Source: Poriferisodalis sp965231925 (GTDB lineage: Bacteria > Actinomycetota > Acidimicrobiia > Acidimicrobiales > Poriferisodalaceae). From it: 64,000 nt of DNA. Of this stretch, positions 1 through 8,819 are shown one piece after another; position 1 is the first letter of the stretch; every line of letters starts with the position of its first letter. The stretch covers positions 2,852,001-2,916,000 of the forward strand of contig OZ246894.1 of assembly GCA_965231925.1 (NCBI GenBank), read 5' to 3'. A program made the translations under genes and the position numbers. The notes beneath the pieces are model-generated. The model did no database searches. It worked only from the letters and a program-made list of their open reading frames with translations, and was not told the origin of the DNA.

Positions 1-957
1 GGGATTGACGCCAGTGTCGCCCAGCATGTGCGTTTCTGCCAGTTCACTGCGCAGCAAGCCGACTGCGGCACCAACGGCCCCGGCTGCCCACAATGCCGGC
101 GACTGCCAAGCCAGCCCTCCGGTGCCGACCCCCGCGAATTGAAATCCTTGCGGCCACGAAGGACCGAACACTGCAACTGGCACGAGCCCGCACAACCACC
201 ATGCCAGCGCAGCCTTGGTCGCCCGACCCGGCGCACGGTCGAGCAGATTCAGCAGATTGGCACCGAGCGCTACGACAGCACTCCCACGCAGCCACGGCAT
301 CACCGTCCAGCTCTCGTGCGACCCGATCACGAGGTGCCCGAGCGATCGCATCACCGAGTACCCGTCACTCCATGCCGTGCTGGCCCACAATGCAGCGACG
401 TTGCCGAACAGCACGATCTGCACGCTGAGGAGCGCAGCTGCTCCCCCACCGAGTGCCTTCTGCGCTCCGGTCGTCAGCCGACGCCGGCGCAGGCTGCACA
501 CAAAGTGCGCGACGAATCCGCTCGCATCACCGCCGCCTCGGGTGTCGTCCCGGTATCCCAGCAAGCCGAACGCCACAAGAGCCAACGCGGTCGCCGCCGC
601 ACCGGTGGTGCCGGCCGCCGGGGGCGTGCGGAGCGCGTCGATGGGAATCAGATCCAGTGGACCCAAGCCTTCGAACATCTCGGCCGAAGAACGATCCATC
701 GGACTCGAGACATAGACGAACCATCCGCTCGCACGGCCTGCCAAGGCCGCCACGACGCTCGAGCTGGCGACACCGATGGCGACCACAAGCAGCCCCGAGG
801 TCGCAACGATCCGCCGGCCGCGGTAGTTGACCCCCATCCAGAGCTCCCGTCGCATCCGGGATCTCGCCAGACGCCACAGCATCGCCGACACGACCGCTGA
901 GCCAACGAGGACCAATGCCAACGCTGCGGCAGTCCGCAGAGGGGCATCGGCCGCCAT
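1..957 (-). CDS. Divergent MraY/WecA-type polyprenyl-phosphate sugar-phosphate transferase, C-terminus cut by window edge
   Basis: A hydrophobic protein of at least 319 residues runs off the left edge. Membrane segments are visible near residues 8-28, 50-73, 117-134, 170-190, 226-240 and 286-302. Three motifs in the right order recall the MraY/WecA superfamily, which transfers a sugar phosphate from a UDP-sugar to a lipid carrier: an aspartate pair after a membrane segment (GYRDD, D137-D138), an N-x2-N-x2-D box (N234, N237, D240, followed by RAPGRA in place of the usual DGxDG) and LGDTG (D314) just before the edge. The usual glycine-rich and histidine motifs are not all conserved or not visible, so the substrate is unknown. 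The ATG at 957 is used; a GTG at 963 is also in frame. It follows a GT2 glycosyltransferase, suggesting a cell-envelope polymer role. The family is inferred from motifs only. Confidence 0.6.
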   Translation of the reverse strand, partial: MAADAPLRTAAALALVLVGSAVVSAMLWRLARSRMRRELWMGVNYRGRRIVATSGLLVVAIGVASSSVVAALAGRASGWFVYVSSPMDRSSAEMFEGLGPLDLIPIDALRTPPAAGTTGAAATALALVAFGLLGYRDDTRGGGDASGFVAHFVCSLRRRRLTTGAQKALGGGAAALLSVQIVLFGNVAALWASTAWSDGYSVMRSLGHLVIGSHESWTVMPWLRGSAVVALGANLLNLLDRAPGRATKAALAWWLCGLVPVAVFGPSWPQGFQFAGVGTGGLAWQSPALWAAGAVGAAVGLLRSELAETHMLGDTGVNP

Positions 958-1018
958 AGTCACCGGAGACGGGTCGTGCAGCGATGCACGCTGTTCACGA
1001 CTCGCTCGAATTCGAGCG

Positions 1019-1945
1019 TCACCGTGGCTGACGCCAAGATTGCAGCGGCAGATGCAAGCGTCGGCACCAGCGCGACCACATGCGCTGCAGCGGTCCCGAA
1101 CGCGCGAACGACCGCACGCGCCGCAGGGACGCAGCGCCCAGCCTCGGCCACGGGCGCTGCCACCACCGCTTGGCTCGCAACACCTCGATGGCCCGACGTC
1201 GTTGCTGTGGGGACGCTGGCCGGCTCGGCAGCCGGACGCGGCCCAGCACCGACGCGACCAGGTAGTAGTTCAACTTGAGGCTGCCGACGCGGGGCAGCGC
1301 GGCCAGGTACACGTGGCGGCCGATTCGTGCCCGATGCGCAAAGCCGCTGAGGTCACGCCCGGTTTGGCGATGTGTGAATCCGACTTCTACCTCACGGATG
1401 GATGCTCCGCGGTTGGCCGCATCCAGGGTCAGGCCGATCTCGAGACCGAATCCGGGGGCGGGATGCAGCGACCGCAGCAGCGAACCTCGCACGGCGCGCT
1501 GACCCGAGAGAGGCTCCGCAAGAAACATTCCTGTCTCGGAACGCAGGACGCGTGCCGCGAAGCTCTTGACGAACCCGAACCCGCCCCCGCGTTCGGTAGA
1601 GCCGAGCACGGCGATCGTCATGTCCGCTGACCCGAGCGAGACCGGCGTCAGCAGTTCACCGGCCAGCGAGGCGGAATCGCCCAGATCGGCATCGATGAGC
1701 AAGTAGGCATCGGGCGCGCCAGACGCCGCAATGCCGGCGGTGATCGCCGCTCCCTTGCCGCGATTGCGCGCGAGCTCGACGACTCGCGCTCCTGCGGCAG
1801 CGGCAGCGGCCGCGGTGCGGTCTCGGGACCCGTCGTCGACCACGATGACGTCGAGCACATCGGGCACGGTCGCCAACGCGGTCACCGTGGCGCCAACGGT
1901 GTCCGCCCGGTTGAAGGCGGGCACGATGGCGACGGCATGGGTCAT
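1019..1945 (-). CDS. Family 2 glycosyltransferase (GT-A fold)
   Basis: 308 residues. The N-terminus carries the GT2 signature: a beta strand followed by VVDDGSRDRT near residues 35-44, then the acidic DADLGD (about 86-91) that corresponds to the DxD metal-nucleotide site. There is no predicted membrane segment, so it is a cytoplasmic enzyme that would act at the inner face of the membrane. Its ATG overlaps the stop of the MctB-like gene upstream by four bases (ATGA), so the two are translationally coupled. The MraY-like transferase follows about 60 nt downstream. Together these suggest assembly of a lipid-linked glycan in the septation/envelope operon. Donor and acceptor sugars cannot be told from sequence. 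The basic, Arg/Trp-rich C-terminal 60 residues could contact membrane lipid. Confidence 0.85.
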   Translation of the reverse strand: MTHAVAIVPAFNRADTVGATVTALATVPDVLDVIVVDDGSRDRTAAAAAAAGARVVELARNRGKGAAITAGIAASGAPDAYLLIDADLGDSASLAGELLTPVSLGSADMTIAVLGSTERGGGFGFVKSFAARVLRSETGMFLAEPLSGQRAVRGSLLRSLHPAPGFGLEIGLTLDAANRGASIREVEVGFTHRQTGRDLSGFAHRARIGRHVYLAALPRVGSLKLNYYLVASVLGRVRLPSRPASPQQRRRAIEVLRAKRWWQRPWPRLGAASLRRVRSFARSGPLQRMWSRWCRRLHLPLQSWRQPR

Positions 1946-3003
1946 GACGGGCCCAATCCATGGTTGAGGTCCGCCCCGGAGAAGTGGCTGACAGCAGGCA
2001 GCCGCTCCAGTGCAACCAGCAGCGCCAGATCGCCTGAGAAGGACGTGACCTCGTCGACAGTCGAGTAGCCCTGCGCGAGCACCGGGTCGGAACGGACCCG
2101 CTCCAGCACGGCGCCGTAGCCGACACCGGCTGCGGCGGGCGCCCGAACTTCGACGATGACGCCGGTGCCCGCGTGCCCATCATCGGCGACCGCCGCCAGC
2201 AGGTCGAAGACAAAATCTTCGTTCAACCCGCCAGCCGCGTCATCGGTCACGACCACGAGCCGCAGGTTCTCCCCGCCGAGCCGATGAAGCGCGACCGCGC
2301 CCGTGCCGTCGTGGGTGACCAATTCCAGGTCTCGGAGCAAGGTGAGCGCAGTACGAGTCTGGGGGACCGACGCGAAACCGCGGGAAAAGCCGTCGAGTGC
2401 TCCAGAATCGGTGATGGCGTCGACATCAGAGCCGAGCGTCCTGGCGGAGCCGGCCTCGGTCGGCCGGAAGAGCGCCTGAGGAACCAAGAATCGCAACGCC
2501 CGCTGTATGGCGTTGCGGCTGTTGCCCGCCAAGGAGAATGCCTCGGCGACGTTCTCGCGCACGGCTGGATCGTCCAAGCGCAGATCATCGCTGAGCCACA
2601 GCACCCCGCCTTGCTGCGTGTCGGTTGCTTCAAGGCGTGCCCGGATGGCCGCAACCGCGTCACGGTCAGTGGACTCGGGTGCGACGATGAGCGTGGTCGT
2701 GCCGCTCAATCGCCCTTGCGGCAGGTATGGCCGCACGAGATCCTCCACCTCGAACCGCATGGACGCCGCGTCTTCGACGCTCGCAAGCGCTGCATCACGT
2801 TCGGCCTCGGCTTCGCCGAGAGCCCCCTCGGCCGACGCTTGCCGTTCGATGGCCGATTCGGTGTCAGCCTGCAGCTGGTCCACGCGTGATTCGAGATTGC
2901 TCACCAGCACCGAGTCGACAAATGTCGAGCCCAGTGCCAAGCCGATCGCCAGGGCCAGGAACACTGCGGCAATGGAAACGATGTGATAGCGGAGGTTGAT
3001 CAT
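1942..3003 (-). CDS. MctB/SteB-like membrane-anchored protein (DUF3186 family)
   Basis: 353 residues with one N-terminal membrane segment (about 6-27), then a coiled coil (about 33-75, rich in Glu, Ala and Gln) and a large extracytoplasmic domain. This matches the family of mycobacterial Rv1698 (MctB, annotated for copper homeostasis) and corynebacterial SteB, which works with SteA in cell division. The gene lies 12 nt after steA, as in Mycobacterium and Corynebacterium, which supports the assignment. The ATG at 3003 gives the typical MINLRYHIVS start. No obvious metal-binding Cys/His cluster is visible, so the septation-partner role is better supported by context than copper transport. Confidence 0.85.
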   Translation of the reverse strand: MINLRYHIVSIAAVFLALAIGLALGSTFVDSVLVSNLESRVDQLQADTESAIERQASAEGALGEAEAERDAALASVEDAASMRFEVEDLVRPYLPQGRLSGTTTLIVAPESTDRDAVAAIRARLEATDTQQGGVLWLSDDLRLDDPAVRENVAEAFSLAGNSRNAIQRALRFLVPQALFRPTEAGSARTLGSDVDAITDSGALDGFSRGFASVPQTRTALTLLRDLELVTHDGTGAVALHRLGGENLRLVVVTDDAAGGLNEDFVFDLLAAVADDGHAGTGVIVEVRAPAAAGVGYGAVLERVRSDPVLAQGYSTVDEVTSFSGDLALLVALERLPAVSHFSGADLNHGLGPS

Positions 3004-3015
3004 TCGCCTGACGGC

Positions 3016-4194
3016 CTAGAGGCCCATGTTGATCCACAGCGTGCGCAGCAGTAGACGGCCCGGCTCGGTCACCGCAGCGATGACGCCGATGGTGACCAGC
3101 GCCGAGACGATGAGCATCGCCATGTCGCGTTTGCGCACCTGGGTGCGATACAGGCGGCTCACGCCCTTAGCATCCACCAGAGCTGAGGACACCTGCATCC
3201 GGGTCAGGAAGGTCGATGCCATGCCCCGGCGGCCCTTGTCGAAGAAGTCCGCCATCGATGTGTGCGAGCCGACCTCGACGATCTGCTCGGCCCTCCGCTC
3301 GAATGCGAGCCGCAATGCGACGTCCTCGCTGGTGCCCGGTGCAGCGATGACGTCGTAGCTGAGTCCGGCGTCGTCGAGCCGCTGCGCGCCTGGCGCGCCC
3401 CCTTCGGGATATCCGTGCACAATGAGCTGTGCCCCGCACTTCAGCGCTCTGGGTGAGACCGAGTCGAAGTCGCCGATGATGATGTGGGGCACTAGCCCGG
3501 TTTCCAGCAGCGCATCGGCGCCCCCGTCCACCCCGATGATGACGGGCCGCATGTCCGACATGTAGCCCGAGCGACGCAGCGCCGCCAGATCCTCGCGATA
3601 GTCGATGCCGCGCACCACGACCAGCACATGGCGGCGGCTCAGCTCATGTCGCAGCGGCGGGATCTCCAGCTCGTCCGTCAGGACCTGCGGCTCCTTCTCG
3701 AGATACTCGAGAGTGTTGCGGGCGAAGCTCCCGAGCTCGCCGCGCACCGCGATGCGTGCCGATTCCAGCACCTGTTCGAAGTGTTCGCCATCGCGGCGAT
3801 ACCCGGTCGCCACCACCTGGTCATTGCGCAGCACCTCTTCGCCTGCGATAGCAATCTCCTCGCCGTCTCGGAGCGTTGCGAACGCCTCCTCACCGATGTC
3901 ATCCAGTACCGGCACTCCCGCCTGAGCGAGCGTGAGCCCGCCCAGCGCTGGGTACCGCCCGGTCATCGTCGGTTCTGCGTTGACCACCGCGATCGCACCT
4001 GCTGCCAGAAGTCCATCGGCAGCGACCCGATCGAGATCGGCGTGGTGAACCACGGCGATCTCGCCCCGCTCCAAGCGCCGCACCAAGTTCTTGGTACGGC
4101 GATCCACACGACACCTTCCTGCGAATTCGACATAGCCGTTGCCCTCGCTGCGGCGCACGCGCTGGCGTCCCCACAATGACCGCGAGCGGGACAT
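3016..4194 (-). CDS. steA: SteA-like septation protein with thiamin-pyrophosphokinase-like core
   Basis: 392 residues. The central region (about 215-310) resembles the catalytic domain of thiamin pyrophosphokinase, with VDGGAD (222-227) and IGDFDSVS (240-247). A single membrane segment lies near 359-377 at the C-terminus. This is the layout of SteA (Rv1697 in M. tuberculosis), a cytokinetic-ring protein partnered with SteB. The ATG at 4194 lies two bases after the recN stop; the open frame extends far upstream over recN, but that part is a shadow. Position between recN and the MctB-like gene matches the conserved actinobacterial order. Whether the kinase-like fold is catalytic is unknown. Confidence 0.88.
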   Translation of the reverse strand: MSRSRSLWGRQRVRRSEGNGYVEFAGRCRVDRRTKNLVRRLERGEIAVVHHADLDRVAADGLLAAGAIAVVNAEPTMTGRYPALGGLTLAQAGVPVLDDIGEEAFATLRDGEEIAIAGEEVLRNDQVVATGYRRDGEHFEQVLESARIAVRGELGSFARNTLEYLEKEPQVLTDELEIPPLRHELSRRHVLVVVRGIDYREDLAALRRSGYMSDMRPVIIGVDGGADALLETGLVPHIIIGDFDSVSPRALKCGAQLIVHGYPEGGAPGAQRLDDAGLSYDVIAAPGTSEDVALRLAFERRAEQIVEVGSHTSMADFFDKGRRGMASTFLTRMQVSSALVDAKGVSRLYRTQVRKRDMAMLIVSALVTIGVIAAVTEPGRLLLRTLWINMGL

Positions 4195-4196
4195 GG

Positions 4197-5879
4197 TCAC
4201 CCTGGCGAGCCGCCGCGCTCGGGGGGCAGATCGGGCTCGGCGACGTGCGTCGGGTCGGGCGCCACAGCAGCGAGCCGCGCCGGATCGCGCGCGGCTCGGC
4301 CCGCTGCGGCGACCTCCAGCAATTCGGTCGCGTGCTGGCGGCCGCTGGCCCACGCCGGTTGACCGGCGAGCATTCTTGCCAGTTCGCTGACACGATCCTG
4401 CCCCGCCACGGCAACGAGGTCCGAGGCCACCGCGTCGCCGTCGTCGGTCTTTCGGACGGCTACCTGGGAGTGCGCGAACGCGGCGACCTGCGGGAGGTGG
4501 GTGACCACCAGGACTTGGTGGTGCTCGGCAAGGTTGGCCAGCGCCTGGCCAACCGACAGCGCCGTCTCGCCGCCGATGCCGGCGTCGACCTCGTCGAACA
4601 CCAGCGTCGGGGGGCCAGCGGTGAGCACCAGCCGCAGTGCCAGCATGACGCGTGCCAGCTCGCCGCCGGAGGCCACCTTCGACAGGGGCCCAGCAGCAAC
4701 TCCCCGATTGGCACTGAAGAGCAACTCGACGTTGTCGCTTGGCCCCTCGCCGCTGACGCTGACTTCCAGCGTGCCCGCAGCCAGCGCCAGCGACGCCAGA
4801 TGCTCGCTGACTGCACCACTGAGTCCGGGTGCAGCCGCGCAACGAGCGGCGGCCACGGCGTGAGCCTCGGCTTCGGCACGCCGTTGCGCGACAACGATGC
4901 CTTCCTCCAGCTCAGCTGCGAGCTCGGCGTGGCGCTCAAGCTGGGAGAGGCGTTCCGCCGCTCGGGCGCCGAACGACGCCACCTCGGCGAGCGTGTCGCC
5001 ATACTTGCGAGTCAGCTCACGCAGCAGTTGGTGCCGGGCACGGACGTCGGCCAGCGCCTGGGGATCGTCCTCGATCGTCTCGAGCACTCCGCGCAGTTGC
5101 GCGACGGTGTCGTCCAGTTCGGCGGCCACAGCGGCGAGTCGATCGCTGACGGGGGCGAACGCCTTGCGAGCGGCCAGCAAGGCCGCCGCTGAGCCGAGCC
5201 GATCGATCGCCCCGTCGTCGCCGGCAAGCTCCTGGCGAGCGCCATGACCGTCCGCGAGGTGCGATGCGGCATCGGCCAGCAGGTCCTCACGCTCGGTGAT
5301 GCGCTCCAGCTCGCAGGGGTCATCCAGCCGTGCCGCAGTGATCTCGTCAACCTGGTACCGCAGAAGATCGATCTCTTGCGCCCTCGCCCGCGCATCACCG
5401 CCAAGTGCGGCCAGGTTCTCCCCCAACGCCCGCAGTTCCTCACGTGCCGCCGCCAGCGGGCGCAGATCGATGCCGCCCCAGCGATCCAACGCCTCACGCT
5501 GAGTGCGTGCCCGCAGCAACGACTGGTGCTGGTGTTGCCCGTGGAGGTCGACGAGTTCGGCTCCCAGCTCCGCGAGCTCCGGCGCCGACGCCATCGCGCC
5601 GTCGACGTAGGCGCGGCTGCGGCCGGTTGCGGGGATCACGCGGCGCAGCACGCGCTCGCTGCCGTCAGGGCTCACGAACCTGCCCTCAACGATTGCTTCG
5701 GCAGCGCCGGCCCGCACCATCGCAGGATCGGCTCGCCCCCCCATCAGCAACTGCACCGCCTGCACTACAAGCGTCTTGCCGGCGCCCGTCTCGCCGGTCA
5801 GCGCCGTCATGCCATCACCGAGCACCAGATTGGCCTCCGTGATGACGCCGAGATTGCGCACCGCCAGCTCGGCGAGCAT
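4197..5879 (-). CDS. recN: DNA repair protein RecN
   Basis: 560 residues, normal for RecN, an SMC-like ATPase that acts on double-strand breaks. Walker A is GETGAGKT near residue 30. A long middle region is rich in heptads, and the C-terminus has the ABC signature VASGGELARV and Walker B LVFDEVDAGIGG. The ATG at 5879 overlaps the nadK stop by one base; a longer in-frame extension upstream overlaps nadK and is not used. The order nadK-recN-steA is conserved in Actinobacteria. No LexA box was found because the gene is internal to the operon. Confidence 0.96.
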   Translation of the reverse strand: MLAELAVRNLGVITEANLVLGDGMTALTGETGAGKTLVVQAVQLLMGGRADPAMVRAGAAEAIVEGRFVSPDGSERVLRRVIPATGRSRAYVDGAMASAPELAELGAELVDLHGQHQHQSLLRARTQREALDRWGGIDLRPLAAAREELRALGENLAALGGDARARAQEIDLLRYQVDEITAARLDDPCELERITEREDLLADAASHLADGHGARQELAGDDGAIDRLGSAAALLAARKAFAPVSDRLAAVAAELDDTVAQLRGVLETIEDDPQALADVRARHQLLRELTRKYGDTLAEVASFGARAAERLSQLERHAELAAELEEGIVVAQRRAEAEAHAVAAARCAAAPGLSGAVSEHLASLALAAGTLEVSVSGEGPSDNVELLFSANRGVAAGPLSKVASGGELARVMLALRLVLTAGPPTLVFDEVDAGIGGETALSVGQALANLAEHHQVLVVTHLPQVAAFAHSQVAVRKTDDGDAVASDLVAVAGQDRVSELARMLAGQPAWASGRQHATELLEVAAAGRAARDPARLAAVAPDPTHVAEPDLPPERGGSPG

Positions 5880-6781
5880 CAGCGATCCTTCAGACCGAAT
5901 TTGTGCTTCAGCACACGATGGAAACTGCCACCGCCGGCGGTGACGAGGCGGGCCTCGTAGGGAGCGCGCGTCACCACGAGTTCGTCGCCTGTGTGCAGCA
6001 TCGTGGCCGAGCGGCCGTCCACGGCGGCAAGCGCCGGCCGTTCGCTGATCACCCGAACGCCGATTTCCGTGTCCGGCGGCAGCAGCAACGAACGGTCGAA
6101 CAGCATGTGCGGCGCGACCGGCGTGACCTGCAGCGACGAGTGCGTCGGCGCAACGACCGCACCGCCTGCAGAGAGGCTGTAGGCCGTGGAACCGGTCGGC
6201 GTCGAGACGATGAGTCCGTCTGCCGCATAGGTCGCGAACACATCGCCGTCGAGCCACACCTCCAGCCTGACCGTGTGACCTGGATCGCGCTTCTCGAGCA
6301 CGACCTCATTCAGTCCGGTCCACCCATCGGTGTCTTCGGTGTCTTGTGGATCTCGATCATGATCGCCCGCCTCGTCACGACTGTCGCCCGCGGCCCTGCG
6401 CACTCGTGCGCTGACCATCATCCGCTCCGAGACCCCCAAGGCCCCTGCGAGCGCCGCAGCGACCGTTTCGGTGAGCTCTCCCGGCTCAAATTCGGTCAGG
6501 TAGCCGAGGTGGCCGACATTGACCCCGAGCACCGGAACGCCTGCGGCCGCGACGAGATCGAACGAGCGCAACATGGTGCCATCGCCGCCCACGCTGACCG
6601 CAAGATCCCACGCAGAGTCGATCAGCTCGCGAGCCCCAAGATCGGGACGACCGATCGCCGCCGCCTCCACGCCACCCATCTCGACCGTGTGACCCTCGCC
6701 TTCCAGCCAGTCCACGAGCTGCGTCGACGCCGCCAGCGCCTCAGCCCGCTCGGCATGGGCGATCACCAGCACGTCGCTCAT
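5879..6781 (-). CDS. nadK: NAD kinase
   Basis: 300 residues. It phosphorylates NAD to NADP in the cytoplasm. The family motifs are present: GGDGT (65-69), NVGHLGYL and the PTGSTAYSLSAGG loop. A short acidic stretch (about 145-160, rich in Asp, Arg and Glu) is inserted before the conserved LNEVVLEK strand and looks lineage-specific. The ATG overlaps the tlyA stop by four bases, so it is co-translated with tlyA. Confidence 0.97.
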   Translation of the reverse strand: MSDVLVIAHAERAEALAASTQLVDWLEGEGHTVEMGGVEAAAIGRPDLGARELIDSAWDLAVSVGGDGTMLRSFDLVAAAGVPVLGVNVGHLGYLTEFEPGELTETVAAALAGALGVSERMMVSARVRRAAGDSRDEAGDHDRDPQDTEDTDGWTGLNEVVLEKRDPGHTVRLEVWLDGDVFATYAADGLIVSTPTGSTAYSLSAGGAVVAPTHSSLQVTPVAPHMLFDRSLLLPPDTEIGVRVISERPALAAVDGRSATMLHTGDELVVTRAPYEARLVTAGGGSFHRVLKHKFGLKDR

Positions 6782-7677
6782 GGCGATGCCTCTGCGGCGG
6801 GCTGGGTATCGCCGGCTCCTGCTGCGGCAGTGGAGGGCGACGCCTCGATGGCGATCCCGACGGCGAGCTCGATGGCGGCCTCCAGGTCAAACGTCCGGGA
6901 CTCAGCATCGTCAGTCGCTGCCCATGCGCCCTCCACAACGCGCCGACAATGCAGGAAGAACTCGGCGTTGCCTGCGGCGCCCCGCAATGGCGAGGCGGTG
7001 ACGCCGCACGGTGCAAGACCGTTGAGCGAGGCCCTGGCTGCCACGTCGCTGAGCACTCTCCGCCAAACCTCGGGGTCGCGTACCACGCCCTTGCCCCGCG
7101 AGGCCTCCCTCCTGCCAGCCTCGAACTGCGGTTTCACCAGCAGCACCGCGTCCCCGCCCGGTGCCGCGCACGCCGCCAGGTTCGGCATCACCGTCTCGAG
7201 CGAGATGAACGACAGGTCAGCGGTCACGATGTCTGCGACGCCGCCGATGTCGGCGGGCCCGACATGGCGCACGTTGCAGCGTTCCCGCACTATCACACGC
7301 GGATCGTCTCGCAGGCGAGCGTCCAGCTGACCCCAGCCGACATCGACGGCAACGACCTGCGCGGCCCCGCGCTGCAGCAGGCAGTCCACAAACCCACCCG
7401 TAGAGGAACCGGCATCGACGACTCGCCGTCGCGCTACGGCGATCTCGAATGTGTCCAGCGCAGCGTCGATCTTGTCCCCGCCGCGCGACACGAATCGCGG
7501 GGGTTCGCCGCTGACGTGGACTGGCTCGCCAGCCGCCACCATTCTGGACGGCTTGTGAGCGACGGATCCCCCGACCAGAACGCGACCGCCTGAGATGAGT
7601 GCCTGTGCTGCCGCCCGCGACGGCGCCATGCAACGGCGGACCAGCTCGTTGTCGAGGCGTCGTCGGGCGACGTTCAT
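6778..7677 (-). CDS. tlyA: TlyA-type rRNA 2'-O-methyltransferase
   Basis: 299 residues. An N-terminal S4 RNA-binding domain (about 1-60) is followed by an FtsJ/RrmJ-like methyltransferase domain starting with VSRGGDKIDAAL and the SAM loop VVDAGSSTGGF. TlyA methylates 16S and 23S rRNA cytidines in mycobacteria and is linked to capreomycin sensitivity. The ATG at 7677 gives the canonical start (NVARRRLDNELVRR); an upstream extension in the same frame overlaps korB and is ignored. First gene of the operon running to the left edge. Confidence 0.95.
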   Translation of the reverse strand: MNVARRRLDNELVRRCMAPSRAAAQALISGGRVLVGGSVAHKPSRMVAAGEPVHVSGEPPRFVSRGGDKIDAALDTFEIAVARRRVVDAGSSTGGFVDCLLQRGAAQVVAVDVGWGQLDARLRDDPRVIVRERCNVRHVGPADIGGVADIVTADLSFISLETVMPNLAACAAPGGDAVLLVKPQFEAGRREASRGKGVVRDPEVWRRVLSDVAARASLNGLAPCGVTASPLRGAAGNAEFFLHCRRVVEGAWAATDDAESRTFDLEAAIELAVGIAIEASPSTAAAGAGDTQPAAEASP

Positions 7678-7693
7678 GCAGCCGAAAGTACCA

Positions 7694-7710
7694 GCGCGCC
7701 CGTGGCGCGC
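7694..7710 (-). terminator. GC hairpin between korB and tlyA, possible terminator
   Basis: A perfect 7-bp inverted repeat (GCGCGCC/GGCGCGC) with a 3-nt loop lies in the 64-nt gap after the korB stop. There is no clean T-run after it, so termination is uncertain. It may separate the kor operon from the tlyA operon. Confidence 0.35.
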
Positions 7711-7741
7711 CGCAGTGATTTCCGCGCGAGGTACGAGCCGG

Positions 7742-8761
7742 TCAGACGTACCAAGTGCCGCGTGAACGCAGCAGCTGCGAAATGTCGGCCGGACCTTGTT
7801 TTTCCTGGGCCGCAGCCAGCTGTCGCGTGGAGGCCATTGCGTACTCACTGCGCCGCACAGCGCGGAACACACCGACCGGCGTCGGCTCGAATGGTCCTCG
7901 TGCCAGACGAGCCAGCATGAACGCCGTCGAGGGATCGTGCTTCGATTCGTCGTGCATGAGCAATTCGTCGGTGCCCACCTCGGCGGTGTGCACGACTCGG
8001 GCGCAGCCTGACTCGTCGATGACACCGAACTCGCCGTCGGCCCCGAATTGGATGGGTTCGCCATTCTTCAGCGGGATCAGGTTGGCATCGCGGTTCTGCT
8101 TCTTGGTCACCCCTTCGAACGCGCCGTCATTGAAGACGTTGCAGTTCTGGAACACCTCCACGAACGCGGCGCCGTCGTGTTCGTGCGCGCGCCGGAACGT
8201 CTCCATCATGTGCTGGCGGTCCATGTCATGGGTCCGGGCCACAAAGGACGCCTCGGCACCGAGTGCTACCGCCAGCGGATTGAACGGGGCGTCCAGCGAA
8301 CCCATCGGCGAGCTCTTGGTGACCTTGCCGATCTCGCTGGTGGGGCTGAACTGGCCCTTGGTGAGGCCGTAAATCTGATTGTTGAACAGGAGCACCTTGA
8401 TCTTGACATTCCGACGCAATGCGTGGATGAGGTGATTGCCACCGATCGACAGCATGTCGCCGTCGCCGCCGATGACCCACACGTCGAGATCCGGCCGGGC
8501 CATCGCCAAGCCGGTGGCGATCGCCGGCGCGCGGCCATGGATGCCGTGCACGCCGTAGGAATTCATGTAGTACGGGAACCGGGCGGCACAACCGATGCCC
8601 GAAACGAACACCGTGTTGTGCGGTTCGGTGCCGAGGCTGGGCATCAGCATCCGCATCGCCGTCAGAATGGAATAGTCGCCGCAGCCCGGGCACCAACGAA
8701 CCTCTTGGTCCGAGGCCCAGTCTCCAGGCTGTGTGGTCGGCGTCATCGAGGTGTCAGTCAT
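7742..8761 (-). CDS. korB: 2-oxoacid:ferredoxin oxidoreductase beta subunit (KorB-like)
   Basis: 339 residues. It is the TPP-binding half of an enzyme that oxidatively decarboxylates a 2-oxoacid (probably 2-oxoglutarate) to the acyl-CoA with ferredoxin as acceptor. Visible motifs are WCPGCGDY at the N-terminus, SGIGC and the TPP site GGDGDMLSIG, then NNQIYGLTKGQ. It lies 58 nt after the alpha/gamma fusion korA and forms a two-gene operon with it. The substrate is inferred from the usual actinobacterial KorAB pair; pyruvate cannot be excluded. Confidence 0.93.
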   Translation of the reverse strand: MTDTSMTPTTQPGDWASDQEVRWCPGCGDYSILTAMRMLMPSLGTEPHNTVFVSGIGCAARFPYYMNSYGVHGIHGRAPAIATGLAMARPDLDVWVIGGDGDMLSIGGNHLIHALRRNVKIKVLLFNNQIYGLTKGQFSPTSEIGKVTKSSPMGSLDAPFNPLAVALGAEASFVARTHDMDRQHMMETFRRAHEHDGAAFVEVFQNCNVFNDGAFEGVTKKQNRDANLIPLKNGEPIQFGADGEFGVIDESGCARVVHTAEVGTDELLMHDESKHDPSTAFMLARLARGPFEPTPVGVFRAVRRSEYAMASTRQLAAAQEKQGPADISQLLRSRGTWYV

Positions 8762-8819
8762 CGTGGAGTTTGCCTCTGTTGGTGTTGGCTGGTCTCGTTC
8801 GTTACGGGTGAATTGGGGC

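Noticed and set aside
4197..6257. Longer RecN and SteA starts
   Set aside because: The extra sequence overlaps nadK or recN out of frame and has no family similarity; ATG starts with tight spacing fit better.
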